Under the pieces are notes generated by a model. The model was not told the DNA's origin and made no database searches. It was given only the letters and a program-made list of their open reading frames with translations. Both the position numbers and the translations under genes were made by a program. 64,000 nucleotides of DNA from Rhizophagus clarus (taxonomy: Eukaryota; Glomeromycota; Glomeromycetes; Glomerales; Glomeraceae). Every line of letters begins with the position of its first letter. Position 1 is the first letter of the stretch. The stretch covers positions 186,001 to 250,000 of the forward strand of contig BLAL01000357.1 in the NCBI GenBank assembly GCA_015698045.1, written 5' to 3'. Positions 12,858 to 26,333 of this stretch are shown here, one piece after another.

Positions 12858-14147
12858 TTTTATAGAAATCTTTAAAGCAACTTTTCTTTTCTTTAGTTTA
12901 TAATTATATTTTCATCCTTGAATTGTCTCCACTTCTCGTTGGCGGTCAGCGTATGTTTGAACGAACTTATACACGTGATATGAAGACGTGATCTTTTTTT
13001 TTTTATAATAAGTAAATCAAAACGTAACACATTTTGAGTCACTTTGAATTTTAAGAGAAAATAAAGAAAAATTAGTAAAATGATAAAAGAATGAGAATGA
13101 AATATGTATAGAATTATTAACAAAGTCTAAAACTTACGTAAATAATTTTCATAAGGAGGACCTTTTATTTGTATCACCGAGAATAAAGAGCTTCACTTGA
13201 TTGTGTTGCCTGACCGTCAAATGCTTGTCTTACATGAATGACTCTGAATGTTTTCCATATTATATTATTATACAGTTCATGGGTGTTCAATCATTGAGAA
13301 ATTTTGAGAGGTTGTACAGTATAAAACTAAAATAAGCACTCGTGAAACCATTCATCATGATTTAAAAGATTAAAAGTAGAAGAATGATTTAGATAAGGGT
13401 TTATCAGCAAATATTACACTTTTCTTTGTGTTAAACGCATTATCGGAACGCGAGATTTTTTTACTCCATACTTTTATCTTTTGATGTCTCACAACCCTTA
13501 ATGTATGCTTTTACTCATTATTATGACTCGAAATATTTACTTAATTGCTCATCCCACTAAAAAAAAACATAAATAAAAATTAATATATACAATTATATAA
13601 AGTATAATAACAAACGCAATAGGCGCAGTTACCGCAAAAAATGATGTAAGGTGACATTTGAGCCTTTGACTAATTCTTTTTCAGTTTTTCCTACATCTTT
13701 TTAGGTTTGTTTTCTTTCAAAGCGTCATCTGAGGTAAACTAAAAAGATGTTGGAACAAATAAGGATTTCCCACACACAAAAATTTGAAAGCCCATGATCG
13801 CTCGTAAAAAAAAAAAAAAAAAACAAATAGTTTTGGAATATATATAATTGTGTAGATCTTCGTCTAATATATATCAAATTTTGCTTAATATATCAAAATT
13901 AAAATTTTTTTTAAATTATAAAATATAATAATTGAATTGAAAGTAGTTAATCATATTCACTTTCAAAAAATTTCATGAGTCTGGAATCATTTTATAAAAA
14001 AGAATCTTTTAAAACATTAGTGAAACATTATGACTCAAAAAAAAAAAAAAAAAAAGGAAACACCATACCGAGTGAGGTTATCAAGTACGCAGTAATCTTG
14101 ATCATAAAAAACTCAATTTGGTCTTATTAAATTGATCAACTTTATTT

Positions 14148-14187
<40 letters not shown>

Positions 14188-15009
14188 TTTTACAATTTAT
14201 CATTATTTCTCCTTTTTGCATTACCGTAACTGAAAAAAAAAATCAATTTCTTTTTTCATACATTGCATACAATAAATATTTTTCTCTTTTTTTTTTTTTC
14301 TGCCCCAAGATTTGAGTTTGATTGAACCACAACGGAATCGTTCCAAGAATATTCTCAAATCAAAATCCTTCTAAAAACCGCCAAACTCCGAAACCTGACT
14401 CACAATGGACGTTTTTCCCCTTACCTTCATGTGAGGATGATTCATTTGGCGTAAAAGAATAAATGATTATTAATATAAACTATAATATTTTTGGTCTGAC
14501 GGTCCAACCTGTGACGAAGGACGAGATACGCAGTCAGACAAATATTTATTGGTTCAACTGCTGTTCAACGGTTAGCACGTATAGAACAAAGCATTTTGAT
14601 TTGTACAACAAAACAATACTTAATTATTTAAAAAAAAAAAAAATAGTAATCACAAAAAAAATTTGGTTTAACTAATTAACTAATTTGAGATCGATAATCG
14701 ATTGTATTTAATCATTGTTTTTATGTGTGTAAAATGTACGTAATCAAGAAGTAGTTTTCTAAAATGATTATTTCTAAAATTAATTTTCCTATTTCAGTTT
14801 AGTCTTGGTTTGTCAAACATCTTTGTTTACGAAATATAGCATTGATTGACATCTGCCGCACATTTACCGCATTATGACTACTATAAAACTGTTACATTTC
14901 ATGTTCATCCCTTGACCGTCTTTCTCTTTGACAAATTTTTTTTTTTCGTAAAAATAATAAAAAAATTTTTATTTTTCTATCAAAAGGAAAAAAAATAAAT
15001 AAAATCATT
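12858..15009. other. no gene seen; many homopolymer runs
   Basis: AT-rich with poly(A) tracts at about 13806-13823, 14038-14055 and 14152-14182. I see no coding frame. The last 200 bp (14800-15009) would be the promoter region of the GRF gene, but I see no clear core motif. Confidence 0.4.
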
Positions 15010-16125
15010 ATGGGAACCATATCATCAGGATTTCATAATTTTAATGAGAACTCATTTGTTACGGGAACCGTACCATCAGATTTTCATAATTTGAACGAAA
15101 ATTCTCATTCACAAAATTTTTCAAATTTTTCACCTGAATTTTCTACACCTAATCATATAAGACCAAGGAGTAATTCAGCTCCTCGGGCAAGTATACCAAA
15201 TTCTACTTCATTTTCAACAATAAGTAATACAGCGGTGATACGACAATCACAACAAAGAAGAAATGAGAAAATTTGTTTTTGTGGTCTTGAACCTGTACTT
15301 CGAGAGGTTAAAATAAATACGCCAAATAAAGGAAGATTTTTTTGGTCATGTAGAAAATTTGGTGGTCCTAATCATTCAGAAAAATGTAATTTCTTTAAGT
15401 GGGAAACTCAAACAACTCAAAATACGGATGTGGCTGGTGAATCATCATCTCTTGTACAAAATACATACGATACGCCTGACAACAATGATGATGATGATGA
15501 TGTTAAAGATGTTAATATTGTTAATGTTGGTGATGAAGTTAATACTTCCCCACTTGATGATAATGATATGGTCACTCGGATTATAGCAAATCCGCGCAGG
15601 AGTCACAGTAGAACTTCCCTTTCAAACGCAAGTATTAGAACAACAACAAATAGAACAACAAACCCCGTTCCTGATTCTAATGAAACACATACAGCCATTT
15701 CTTTAACCGGTGATATATACACTCGTAAACCAGCTATATTTGGTAATTGGGAAAGTGTGCCCAAATATTCTACTCCACAATTATTGGATATAATGCAAAA
15801 TCATCTTGTACAACAAGGTAAAAAAATAAAATTATTAAAAATTGAATAAATTAATTATAAATCTTTTTAACCTCTCTCCTTTTTTCTTCAATATTTCAAA
15901 GATAAGAATTATCAAAGATGGCATACCGAAACTCAATTATCCAAAAAAGATTTGGAAGATGCGAAGAAGGAAGTTGAGAAATTAATGAGAGAACTTGAGA
16001 TTATTAATAGAGAAAACGTATTATATAAACGTGAAAATGAATTATTAAAAGGCGAAAAGAGATTATTGGAGCATGAAAATAATGAATTAAAAGAAGAAAA
16101 TCGAGAATTGAAGAGAAGATATTAA
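15010..16125 (+). CDS. GRF-type zinc finger protein with C-terminal coiled coil, two exons
   Basis: Exon 1 runs 15010-15817, intron 15818-15901 (GTAAAA...CAAAG, 84 bp) and exon 2 15902-16125. The splice joins CAACAA-G to AT-AAG in frame and extends a protein that would otherwise stop at 15849. Residues about 87-135 form a GRF zinc finger: CFCG, then the NKGRFFWSC core and a later CNFFKW, which gives the CxCG...GRxFWxC...CxFFxW pattern. A serine/asparagine-rich region precedes it and an Asp run (DDDDD) follows. Exon 2 encodes a strongly heptad-like Glu/Lys/Leu helix (EKLMRELEIINREN and similar) up to TAA. GRF fingers bind single-stranded nucleic acid in proteins such as TOP3 and APE2. Here no enzyme domain accompanies it, so the role is unknown; nucleic-acid binding is inferred. 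Confidence 0.8.
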
Positions 16126-17390
16126 AAAAAAAATATACAGTATATATATATTATATTAATATTAATTTAAATAGGACACTGCGTTTATTTGTTGATTTAT
16201 TTTTATCTTGTATTAATATATCCTACTTATGTGCAGTAAATAAAAAAAAAAATTAATTTTATCAAAAAGGTTAAATTTGAATTCTATTTTCACATGACTG
16301 ATGATTTTTCTTATTTACAGAATTACAAGGTAAGCGTTACGTGACGTAATAAGAAATGGAAAGAAATGGAATGGATACTGAATGGATCCATTTCAAAATT
16401 TTTAATCAGCTGATCTCGTTATATTTAATAGAATGAATTTCACAAAATATTTAACGTTAAATATATATTCTAGGAATAATAAAGATCTAGGTGAAAATTC
16501 GTGTATATGACAAACCTTTTAGTCGAGTTATTAGTAAGTTCTTCCTGAGCAAATGGCATTGGAAATCCATTTCCTCGCATTCTAACTAGTCTTTTTCTTA
16601 TGAGTATGTTACTCTAAATTAAACTAAATTCAAACTTCCCGTTCAATTAAATCCTGCAATAGATATCCCTTTTCTTTTTTATGATTTTTTTTTTCTTCCA
16701 ACTCCATTTAATTTTCCGCGATAGCAATTTATTTCCTTCCCTTTTCTAATGAAGTTTTGCTTGTTTATATTGCAATTTCAACATTAAAATAGGATTCATA
16801 CAAGTAAACCGCTTATTATAATCAATTTTCTCTTTCTTTGGCTTATGAACCAAAATCGTGAATTCTTTTGGAAGACATGAAACAATTATGTGTATATATA
16901 TGTCCAATGAGTCTAGATATGGTTAAAAATCTTGGCGTGCTTGAAATAATTAGTACTGTATTCTCAAAATGTTAAACAATTGAGCTTACAATTTTAATCT
17001 AAAAGTTATTGTATTCGTCCGAATTAATCTTTTATTATATAGCTAATTATTCATAAAAGTAGTAGTACTTTAGATTTCAGGGAAAAAAGGTAATTTAAAA
17101 CTTTTTATAATTTTTATTACTCCTATATTGAAATCCTGATTCATTGAAAATAAATATATCGTTTAAATATTTTAATAATAATTTCTATTGTTAGAATCAA
17201 ATGGGATGTGATCCATGAGAAACGATTAATTTGAACAAAGAAAACAATAATAATTTTTAATAATTATTCTTAACTATATATACTTATCAGTTGACATACT
17301 TATTTATTTAACAAATCGAAATATCAATGAAAATTTTTGTTCAACTTTCGCTGTTTTCATGTATTTAAAGGTGGAAAGATGTTTTATTAA
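16126..17390. other. no gene seen
   Basis: AT-rich. Includes a near-palindromic TTACGTGACGTAA at about 16337. No coding frame is supported. Confidence 0.4.
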
Positions 17391-17399
17391 ATGGATCCA

Positions 17400-18350
17400 A
17401 AAAAAGTTCAAGTATGAATTGACACTCTGATTTAAAGATGGTAGTAGTTCCAATCAAACACTAGAATCAATCATCAAAGAAATATTTTTATCCATTATGA
17501 GATACTCTTGATAATAACAAATTTTTGTTAAAAGAAGGTAAACTATTATGTAATAATGAGAACATCAAAGACGCAACTGACAATATGTGTCATATCTTTG
17601 GTATATGAATATTATTCCAAGATAAAAAGTTTGAAAATTATAGTAAGAATTGCTGAGAGTATAGGTGGATTCACTTCCGGGTTTTCATTTATAATTTGTA
17701 TACAATCAAGTCATTAATGGTCTATGATAATATATCCCTGAGAATTGCTTCAAATGAAGGCGACTATTTATGATGGATTTCGTATGTTAATCGATTTGCA
17801 ACGATTCCGCATTATATAAGAGAAAAATATGTAATCCTTATGTAAATTGGATGTCAGAAGTCAGAACCGATAAGTCTGTGGATAGTAGATGAAGAATCAA
17901 CATTACAGATATAAATGGAACTATGATAGGACGATATGTCATATGTATTTCGAATATAAAGGATGACAGTGCCAGCGAAAATTTAAATATATTAAAAATA
18001 TTTCTAATTCTAACAGTTCATTTCGCAAATGAACAGAAGTAGGGATGCTCTATAATTCAGACAAGATTTTGAGAAGAAGCTGTAAGTATAAAGAATTCAT
18101 AATTAAAAATTTAATAATTATTATTCAGTCAACAAGTTTTCACAGGTATTAAAACAACTGAGGTGTTTTGAGACTTGCAACGCGAAGTATATCACAAATG
18201 CTTTGGTATTATGCTTCAACCTATATTGGAAAAGCCAGATGCACACTTTCGTTGCGCTATTCTACATACAAGTATTGTTAAAACTGGAAGCGCTAGCGAA
18301 AACGATGAAGAAATCGACCATAAAAAGAAGAATATCTCTGATTACATATG
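17400..18350 (+). pseudogene. decayed coding sequence, unassigned
   Basis: Several frames give protein-like patches separated by stops and shifts: LLKEGKLLCNNENIKDAT near 17530, SLRIASNEGDYL and VNRFATIPHYIREKY near 17740-17830, ITDINGTMIGRYVICISN near 17905, and REVYHKCFGIMLQPILEKPD near 18190-18240. The density of protein-like text on one strand over about 900 bp suggests one or two dead genes rather than chance. I do not recognise the family. Confidence 0.35.
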
Positions 18351-19054
18351 AATGACGCGTAATTAATTTGGTAAAAAAATTTTTTTTGTTAAAGTCGGGA
18401 ACCATCAAAAAAATGTACACAAAAAGATAAATCTTAAACAGTTAGATACAGCAACATTTCAGGAGATATAAAGAATCTTTTAAATTATATTTTTTATTAT
18501 TATTTAGGTTGTGTATGTAATTTACTTAGTATTTAATATCTAATTAATTTTATTCCAAATAAATTTTTCAAATATTTAAAATACATACTTACCGTAAAAC
18601 CAATTCGCGGTTAACATACAAATTTAATGTACGAATGAATTATTTTTTATCATATTCATATGTTTTAGAATGAATTAAGAGAGATGCTCTTCAATTTCTG
18701 AAGGATATTGTTTACCCCACGGCTCCATGATGTTTATTCTCGATATTCCCACGGATGGTGTTTGTTTAAAAAGATGGATAAAAAGTCTATCTATATCGTC
18801 TATCATTATTAACCAAAATAGTATACTTGGTACAGAACCGTGATTGCGACGTGAAAATCATTGATATCCCCAGTTCCTCGTGAAATAACTATTCATTATT
18901 ATACAAAATTAATAGTCATTTATGCAAATTATAATTCTTTTAATTGTTAATAGATTGAAAAAATTTACTGGTGAACAGAAATTTATGGTGGTAATTTATA
19001 GCTCTAAAAATAATTAACAAATTATGAACAATTTTAAATAATTACAATCATTGA
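18351..19054. other. no gene seen
   Basis: AT-rich sequence between the decayed patch and the LINE fragment. No supportable feature. Confidence 0.4.
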
Positions 19055-20358
19055 TTGATCCTTTTATTGGGAATAGATTGTTTTCAAAAAATATCCCGTT
19101 TTATCTATTTTAAAAAAAATGTATTACCAACATATCATATAAATTCGAATTATGCCCACATTGACCAAGATAGATTTATCAATTTTATAGACATTGCTCC
19201 AGACATTAAAGTACTTCCATTATGGAATAATATCATCATTGAAACTCACTTACGAAAATTTATCAAGATGGTTAGTCATATCAAAGGCCTGGAAAAATTT
19301 ATTAACTTACATAGGAATACTAAATATCGAAAATTAGAAGTTGATTGGACTTCTACCTTTAAATGTTTCAATTGCGATATTGCTAATAATGAAACTTTGA
19401 TATCTTCTTCTAAAGTCAAAGCTCATAAAGTTCATCTTCTTATAGAAGAGATTCCTACAATTAAACAAATGAAGAAATCATTCCTAGAATTATATGATGG
19501 ATGGAAATGTCCTAGTTGTGGATTAGAAGATGAAACATTTGATCACGTGTGGACATGTAATGAACATCGACCTCTTCTTTTAAAGATTAGAAATAATACA
19601 ATTGATTTTTTACTATCATTATTATTTGAATATAATTCAAACATTACAGATTATTCTGCCTTATTGATGCTTAATATATGGACAGTCAATACAGATCCTA
19701 ACAATTTTACTTTTGTGGATCTCATCAAAGGTTTTATACCATTGGAGTTAACTTAACTTGTAAACAACTAATATTAGTCATTATTGAAATCAGGCAGTAC
19801 ATTTATGAACAAATATTTAAAGAAATTTGGATTTGTCGTTGTTCTTTTATAAAGACTTTGAACGTTCGCTGGGTATTACAAAAAAGAAAAAATTATCTTT
19901 AAAAAATTTTTGACCATTTAATAATAATTTGACTAGTAATAGAGAATTAGAATATAAATTTGATGCTCTAGATAGTATTCGTAATAATATATATTTTGGT
20001 AAAAATATTATTGAATTTTATAGTAATCTTACTTCATAGCGCTAGTAGTTAGTTAGTATACTTTATATAGATTTTTATATATGGTTTTTATTACTTTCTT
20101 TTCTGCAGAGTGGGCTTCGGTTTACCTGGTTTTTAACTGGCTGTAAAAGAAGTAGTGGGTTAATTATTGAATGTTTCTAAAAGTAGTTAGTTATTTTTAG
20201 ATAGTTCGTTATATAATTACTCCACCGTCAAAGTAGATTTAGTTCACTTCTATTAGTTAGTTTCATTTTTTATTTTCATGTATCAATTTTGATGTGTTTA
20301 TAATCTATGTGTTCGCTTCTAATATCTGTTCAATAAAAATAAAAATAAAAATATAAAT
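19055..20358 (+). mobile_element. 5'-truncated LINE-like (non-LTR) retrotransposon, 3' end
   Basis: The open part (19055-19756) encodes the region that follows the reverse transcriptase in fungal and plant LINE-like ORF2 proteins. It has a CX2C pair, CPSC, followed by ETFDHVWTC and a His, i.e. a CCHC-type knuckle. A TAA ends it at 19756. Beyond that, the expected tail continues in the same strand as IFKEIWICRCSF, then with a shift near 19860 as ERSLGITKKKKLSLKNF. After a TGA near 19909 it continues as NRELEYKFDALDSIRNN, up to TAG at about 20036. The 3' end carries a (AATAAA)-like tail at about 20330-20358. The reverse transcriptase itself is absent, as is usual for truncated LINE copies. The element is dead. 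The RT-family assignment rests on the knuckle and the tail and is an inference. Confidence 0.55.
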
Positions 20359-21599
20359 TCAAATTAAGGATCACGGCCATGAAAATCTAGAAGGCTGAGC
20401 CTGTTATACATGTATATAGTTTAACCAAAGGGAGAGATTAATTGTATTCGTCCAAATTAATTTTAAAGAGCTCATGAAAATAGTTTTTTAAAAATAAAAC
20501 AAAGGTATTCTAACAAAGTTTTGTCAGTGTTAGTAAACTACTATGTAATAATAATAATAACTGATAATATGTTGGATTCGTTCTGAAGATTTACTTAACA
20601 TTAAGTATATCTATAGAAAGAACCAAGTCTTGACCAAGATAGTATTATTGAAATCAGTTTAAATGTGATATTGGCTTCATGGAATTTGTCTTCTATTCCT
20701 TGTTGCTTGATCTTCTCAAAGTTACTGACAAACTCTCCAAATAGATCTTATTAAAATATAACTAAACTAATACTTTTCAATATATAATTCCTATTATTGA
20801 TTATTAAAAATTTGTAAATACCCTCATTTATATGATTTTATAAAAAATCGAATTTGGTATATAATAATTCACCAGCAACAGATCGAAGGACCTTTCGACA
20901 AACATGATATCAAATATGAGCCAAGAGTTACAGCAATCAAAATTAATTGCTCTGATTCGTTTGAAAATATTAATAAATCCAGAGGCTCTCCCAGAAAATA
21001 CCAATGTAGCTATGTATTAAAAAGATCTGAGAACAAAGAAATCATCAATCATCATTAAAATTAATACATTGTAGGATGTATTATTTATAATTCTGTATTT
21101 ATATAATATCATAATATGTATTAATTTCAAGATACTTGACAATTAAATGATCGTAAAAAAATCATAATACTGTCATCGATGGTTCATCTCAACGTAACGT
21201 GATGTTGATCCTTGTTAATACTGTAAATGCCAGTTCTTTTATGCTTATGAAAATAAGCGTTGTATATATGTAGCAGAAGGTTTTTATTAATTAAATGTAA
21301 ATGCGAAAGTGAAATAAAATATAATAAATTACTAATAAACGTTTCACCGTTGATCAATTTGCGAAGGTTACACGATCAACTTAAACAAAAAAGACGTAAA
21401 TTAATCGGTTGCGAATAGGTAATGCACACACTAGCAATTACACTAAGACGCAAGCATTAATTTACAAATAAACTAACACTTTAACAACGAGATAACTTAT
21501 TAAATAAATGCTTTATTTTATTTAAAACGAAATTATCTGTTTTTACATTGATTAAAAACGCCTATATTTATACAAAAAACAACTACACTAAATTTACTT
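20359..21599. other. no gene seen
   Basis: AT-rich. A short protein-like patch at about 20870-21010 (including EGPFDKHDIKYEPRVTAIK) is too short to call. Confidence 0.35.
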
Positions 21600-21790
21600 G
21601 ACATATCTAACATATCACATAAATGCTACTTATTTCATATATTTCACATATTTGTTATATTGCATATGTTTAACATATCAAACATTTGCAATATTCGTAA
21701 CATTTATAACATTTGTGACATTCGCAACATTCGTGACATTCGCAACATTCGCAACACGATCAGCGATCACGTGACTGTTCGATCGTAACA
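21600..21790. repeat. short-period ACATTCGCA-type repeat tract
   Basis: A run of imperfect 9-12 bp units (CATATTT, ACATTTGTGACATT, CGCAACATTCG) grades from AT-rich to more GC-rich towards GATCACGTGACTGTTCGATC. It ends at GATCGTAACA. The final TAACA on the plus strand would fit the end of an LTR, but I find no matching start, so only the repeat is claimed. Confidence 0.5.
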
Positions 21791-21933
21791 ATACCATTAG
21801 TACAGGAATGTACTGTAGATGTGCTCAAATTCATACGACGCGATTGATATTATTACGTTTAAATTTAACAGATTCTAACTATTATATCCAGTTTGTCCAA
21901 TTCATGCGGTTTTTATACTTGTTTCGTTGTGTA

Positions 21934-22028
21934 CAGTTGGTCCTCGATATAACGAACCCTTCAAATTCGTATAGCAATTTATTAGCGAAGAATTGTTAGC
22001 GAGTTTCATTATATCGAGGGTCGACCTC
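21934..22028. mobile_element. small pogo/Tc1-like inverted-repeat element (MITE), decayed
   Basis: CAGTTGGTCCTCGATATAAC at 21934 follows a TA dinucleotide. It is answered by TTCATTATATCGAGGGTCGACC at about 22006-22027, split here as arms CCTCGATATAACGAA and TTCATTATATCGAGG. The CAGT start, TA flank and CGATATAACG core are typical of pogo/Tigger-type terminal repeats. The right end has diverged, so the exact border and the second TA are not visible. Confidence 0.45.
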
Positions 22029-22731
22029 GATAAAATCTTCAGAATTCGCCAAGATTATTTTTTATTTGGTAATTCTAACATACACTCATATAAGTCACAT
22101 ATTATTAAATATGCCACATACTTAACAATAAAACTGACAATAAATCATTAATTTCAGAGCTTTCAAGTGGTTGAAAAATCATCTTATCGTTTCTCTTTTT
22201 TTTTTTTTAACTGCAAGTGATAAATATTGTTAAACGTAAATGTGCAGTACTATGATCATTTGTACGAAGTAAAATCTATAACAGATTAATGAAATGCTCA
22301 CCCGAACCTATACATATTCAGAAGTACTGGTAAAAAATATTGGAGACAAAAGTTCTGGACAAGGTATTAATCGCAATATGGAAGTGCCGTGAATTGCGAT
22401 TCTGAACCCGCATGTTAAAAAATAATTTTATCTCTAAAAAAAACTTTATATTCACATTAATTTTGTCGTTGATTTTTGATATTAATATGACGGGGCAGTC
22501 GGCTGAACGAAATTATTTCTGCGATTATTAGGTTAAACCAATTAATTGCAAATAATTTTAATAATTTTGTAATATATATAAATACTAATAATAAATAATT
22601 TATTTATATCACAGATAAAGTTTACATAAATTTTTTAACTAGTTATAAGAAATGAACAATAAATATAATAATTTAAAAATTTAAAAATTAAAATTAAAAA
22701 AAAAACATAAATATATAAATAATTTTTCTTA
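22029..22731. other. no gene seen; downstream flank of kinase gene
   Basis: AT-rich. The last 100 bp before 22732 should contain the polyadenylation region of the minus-strand kinase gene; AATAAA-like hexamers are too frequent here to choose one. Confidence 0.35.
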
Positions 22732-25700
22732 TTAAACTGTAAAATCAGTAATATCCACTGAATTATTGTAATCATTTTCATATTTTAAAAGATCTTGTGT
22801 ATAATTATTAAGCAATCGAGATGTATAAATAGCTTGTGGATGATCTTCGAAAGACATGGGACGTGATTTTTTGTATTCTTGTGCTTCTTTGAATTGTTTT
22901 TTAATTTCATATTCTTCTTGTTCCTTTTGAAGACTTCTAAATATTGATTTATTATATGAGTTACGGAGTTTAAAAATTTCATTTTCTAGTTCATCAACAT
23001 GTGGTCTTTTATCTGGATTTGAATTCCAACATCGTTCCATTAAATCAATATAGCATTTTGGTGCTTCCGGTACGTTTATTTTAGGTCTGTCCCCACTACA
23101 TATACGTATTGTTAAATATTGATCATGTGCGCAATTACCGAAGGGTTGTTTACCGGTTGCTACAAAATACATAATCATACCAAAGCTATATATATCTGCT
23201 GCTTTAGTATAAGGATTTCCCTTTAATACTTCAGGAGCTACAAAAGGCAGAACTCCATAAATTTTTGTTGAATCAGTATTATCAGGTTCTTTACACAATC
23301 CCATATCTGAAATACAATACATATTACCATATGCTACTTCTAAAGAAGCAAAATGTAATAATATATTTCCTGTGTGAAAATCACGATGAACCAGATTCTT
23401 TTGATGAATTTCTTTAAGTCCACTAATAATATTTAATAAGGTTCCTAAACTATATAACCAATTAATGGAATTAAAATTATTTTTTATCCAACAATGAAAA
23501 TCTCCTCCTTTTGCATAATCAAGAACCATAACATAATTTTTTGTATCTGGTTCTTGAGAAATTCCATATATACCCAAAGTATTAGGAGATTTATTAATTG
23601 CATATGCTTTAACCTAAATCAAATAATAAACGTTACTATTATAATAAAAAAGAATTATAATTAAACTTTATATCTATCCTGTTACCTCATTTAAAAATTC
23701 TTCACTAATATTTTGCGAGTTAAATAAACATTTTAACGCAACTTGTTTATTGTTTTCATTTTTCCACTTTGCTGAATATACCATAGCAAAACCACCTCTA
23801 CCTATTTCTTTAATTTCATCAAATTGATCGTATGGTATCCATTTAAATAATCTTTCAAATTGATGCTCAATTCTTAATTGCATTTCTCGAATTAATTTAT
23901 CAATTTTATCATTTCCGCTAGTCCATTTTGTAAAATTATTTTTTAAATCATTTTTATGACAAGATTTGCACCAAAAAACATTCTCGGATTTTTCACCACA
24001 TTTTTGACAATACGTATTCGAGTATCCCGATACAACTAGAATAAAATCTTTTGTGTCCGGATCTTGAGATATTCCATAACACTTTGTTAAATATGCTTTG
24101 ACCTATTAAAATTTATAAAAACATATTATTATAATGTTAAAAAAAAAAAAAAAAATCTAAATATAATAAAAAGTCTTACCTCATTTAAAAAGTCATCAAT
24201 ATTTTGTAAGTGAGAATTATACAAATATTTTAAATTAACTCCTTCATTCTGTCTTCTGATGTATTCACCTTTATTGTAATATAATGAACCATTCTTCCAT
24301 ATTGCTGAATGCGTACTCTCTTTGCTTTTTTTTTCGAAAATATCATCTAATTGATTGTATGGTATCCATTCAAATATTGTATGGGTAGGAGAATCAATTC
24401 TTAATTGTATTTCCTGAATTAATTCGTCAATCTCTTCATTCCCGCTGGTCCAGTTTGTAAAATTATTTTTTAAATTATTTATTTGACAGAGTTTACACCA
24501 TTTATAGTACTTATCTGTATATTTTTCACCACATTTTACGCAAAGTTCGTCTGGAAGAACCATAATATAATCTTTTGTATCTGGATTTTGAGATAACCCA
24601 TATATTACTTTATCTTTATGAGCTAAGATCGAATGTTCCCTAACCTATTAAAATTCATCATTATTAAAAAATATTTAAATTGAATTTATAAGAAATTACG
24701 GTACATACCTCATTTAGAAATTCATTAGTGACATCTTGAGAGCCATGAAACCATTTTAAAGTAACATCTTTATTCTGATTTCTTTTATATCTCCTTTCGT
24801 CATTCACATAACTCAATGGACCATCCCTCCATATTGCTGAATATAATTTAATATCTCCATTTCTTATTTCTTTAAAATCGTTAAATCGGTCGTATGGTAT
24901 CCATTCGAATACTATATTTTGTGGCCATTTCATTTTTAATTGCATTTCTCGAACTAAATTATCAATTTGTTCATTTCCACTAGTCCAGTTAAATTCCTTT
25001 TTAATATCATCTATTTGACACAGTTTACACCAACCATGAACATTATCATATTGTTTATTACACTTTTCACAATATATATATGGAAAAACTGTAATATATT
25101 CCATTGTGTCTGGTTTTTGGGATATTCCATACATTGGGAAATCATCGGAAGTATCACTTATATATAATTTAATCTAATAAAGCGTGAAAAGAATATATTA
25201 TAATTATAACATTAAAAAAAAAAGACGTCAAATTTATAAGTATTCATTCATACCTCATTTAAAAATTCATCATCAAAATCTTGTAATTTAAAGTTATTTG
25301 AAAATTTCAAAGTAACTTTACTCATTTTTCTCACATATTCATGTTTATCATCATCATAATGTAATTGTCCATTCCACGTTGCTGAATATATTGTAAAATG
25401 ATTAAATTCATCTTTATCCATTTCTTTAACATTATCAAATTGATAATAAGGTATCCATTCAAATACCATATCAGTACGAGATTTAATTTCTGATTGCTTT
25501 TCTTTAATAAAATTATCAATTTTTTCATTTTCACTGATAAATATCTTTTCATTTATTTGACATGGTTTACACCAATTATTAAATACATCCGTATATTCCT
25601 CACCACATTTTTCACAATATCCTCCCGAAAAAACCATAACATAATCATTAGTACTCGGATTTTGAGATATTCCAAATAATTTACCGTTACAACTATCAAT

Positions 25701-26185
25701 GCCAGATAGTTCTGTTAAATATCGTCCAACCTATTAAAAAATTAAAATTTATTACTAATACGTTAAAAACATTTAAATTAATACAAATTTCATACCTTTC
25801 TTAGAGATTCAGTAGTTATAACATTTGGTGAATATTTTAAAAAAACTTTCTCAATCGGTTTTCTTACATATTTAATTTCAGTTTCATCAAAGTATAACGG
25901 ACCATCCTTCCATATTGCTGAATGTGTAACAAATCCACTTTTAACAATTTCTTTGATATCATTGAGTTGAGTAAATGGTATCCATTCAATTATTACATTA
26001 CTATAATAATAGATTTTTAATTGCATTTCTTGAATTAAATTATCGATTTCTTCATTTCCACTGGTCCAATTTGTAAAATTATTTTTTAAATTATTTTTTT
26101 GACATGGATTACACCATTTTTTTTCTGTATCTGTATATTGTTCGCCACATATTTCGCATTTGAAAGGATTGTTTTGAGTTGACAT
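22732..26185 (-). CDS. TKL-like protein kinase with five tandem zinc-ribbon/kinase-N-lobe modules, six exons
   Basis: Model (minus): exons 26185-25796, 25730-25254, 25173-24709, 24644-24180, 24102-23686 and 23613-22732; introns about 63-80 bp. All junctions are phase 0 and the product is 1031 aa. Exons 1-5 each encode a zinc ribbon (CX2CX9-11CX2C, e.g. CEKCGEEYTD...WCKPC), then WTSGNEEIDNLI, (F)EWIPY and a kinase N-lobe ending at helix C, FLNE. Exons 2-6 each begin with the beta4-hinge segment, YGISQxPDTxDYxMV. Modules 1-4 have lost the glycine-rich loop but keep the lysine of VxLK. Module 5 is intact (GRGGFAMVY, VALK). Exon 6 supplies the C-lobe: HRDFHTGN catalytic loop, SDMG in place of DFG, APE and CWNSNPDKRP. 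No stop interrupts the frame. The last kinase looks catalytically competent. The tandem modules are unlike the usual single-module family members. Start chosen at the first ATG (26185). Confidence 0.8.
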
Positions 26186-26333
26186 ATTAAATTCTTTGAA
26201 GTTAACTAACAAAAAAAAAAAAAAGAATTTAATAGCTTTAATAACTTTTTTTACTAAATATCAGATATATGTAACGTACGTTTTTACCTAATATAGAAAA
26301 TAAGAAATTAATATTATTATAAGCAATATAGAG

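Noticed and set aside
14463-14675. A 70-codon open frame
   Set aside because: No homology-like motif, atypical composition and an internal poly(A)-derived lysine run; likely chance.
21213-21790. Possible solo LTR ending GATCGTAACA
   Set aside because: No matching start, partner copy or target duplication was found, so only the short-repeat tract is recorded.
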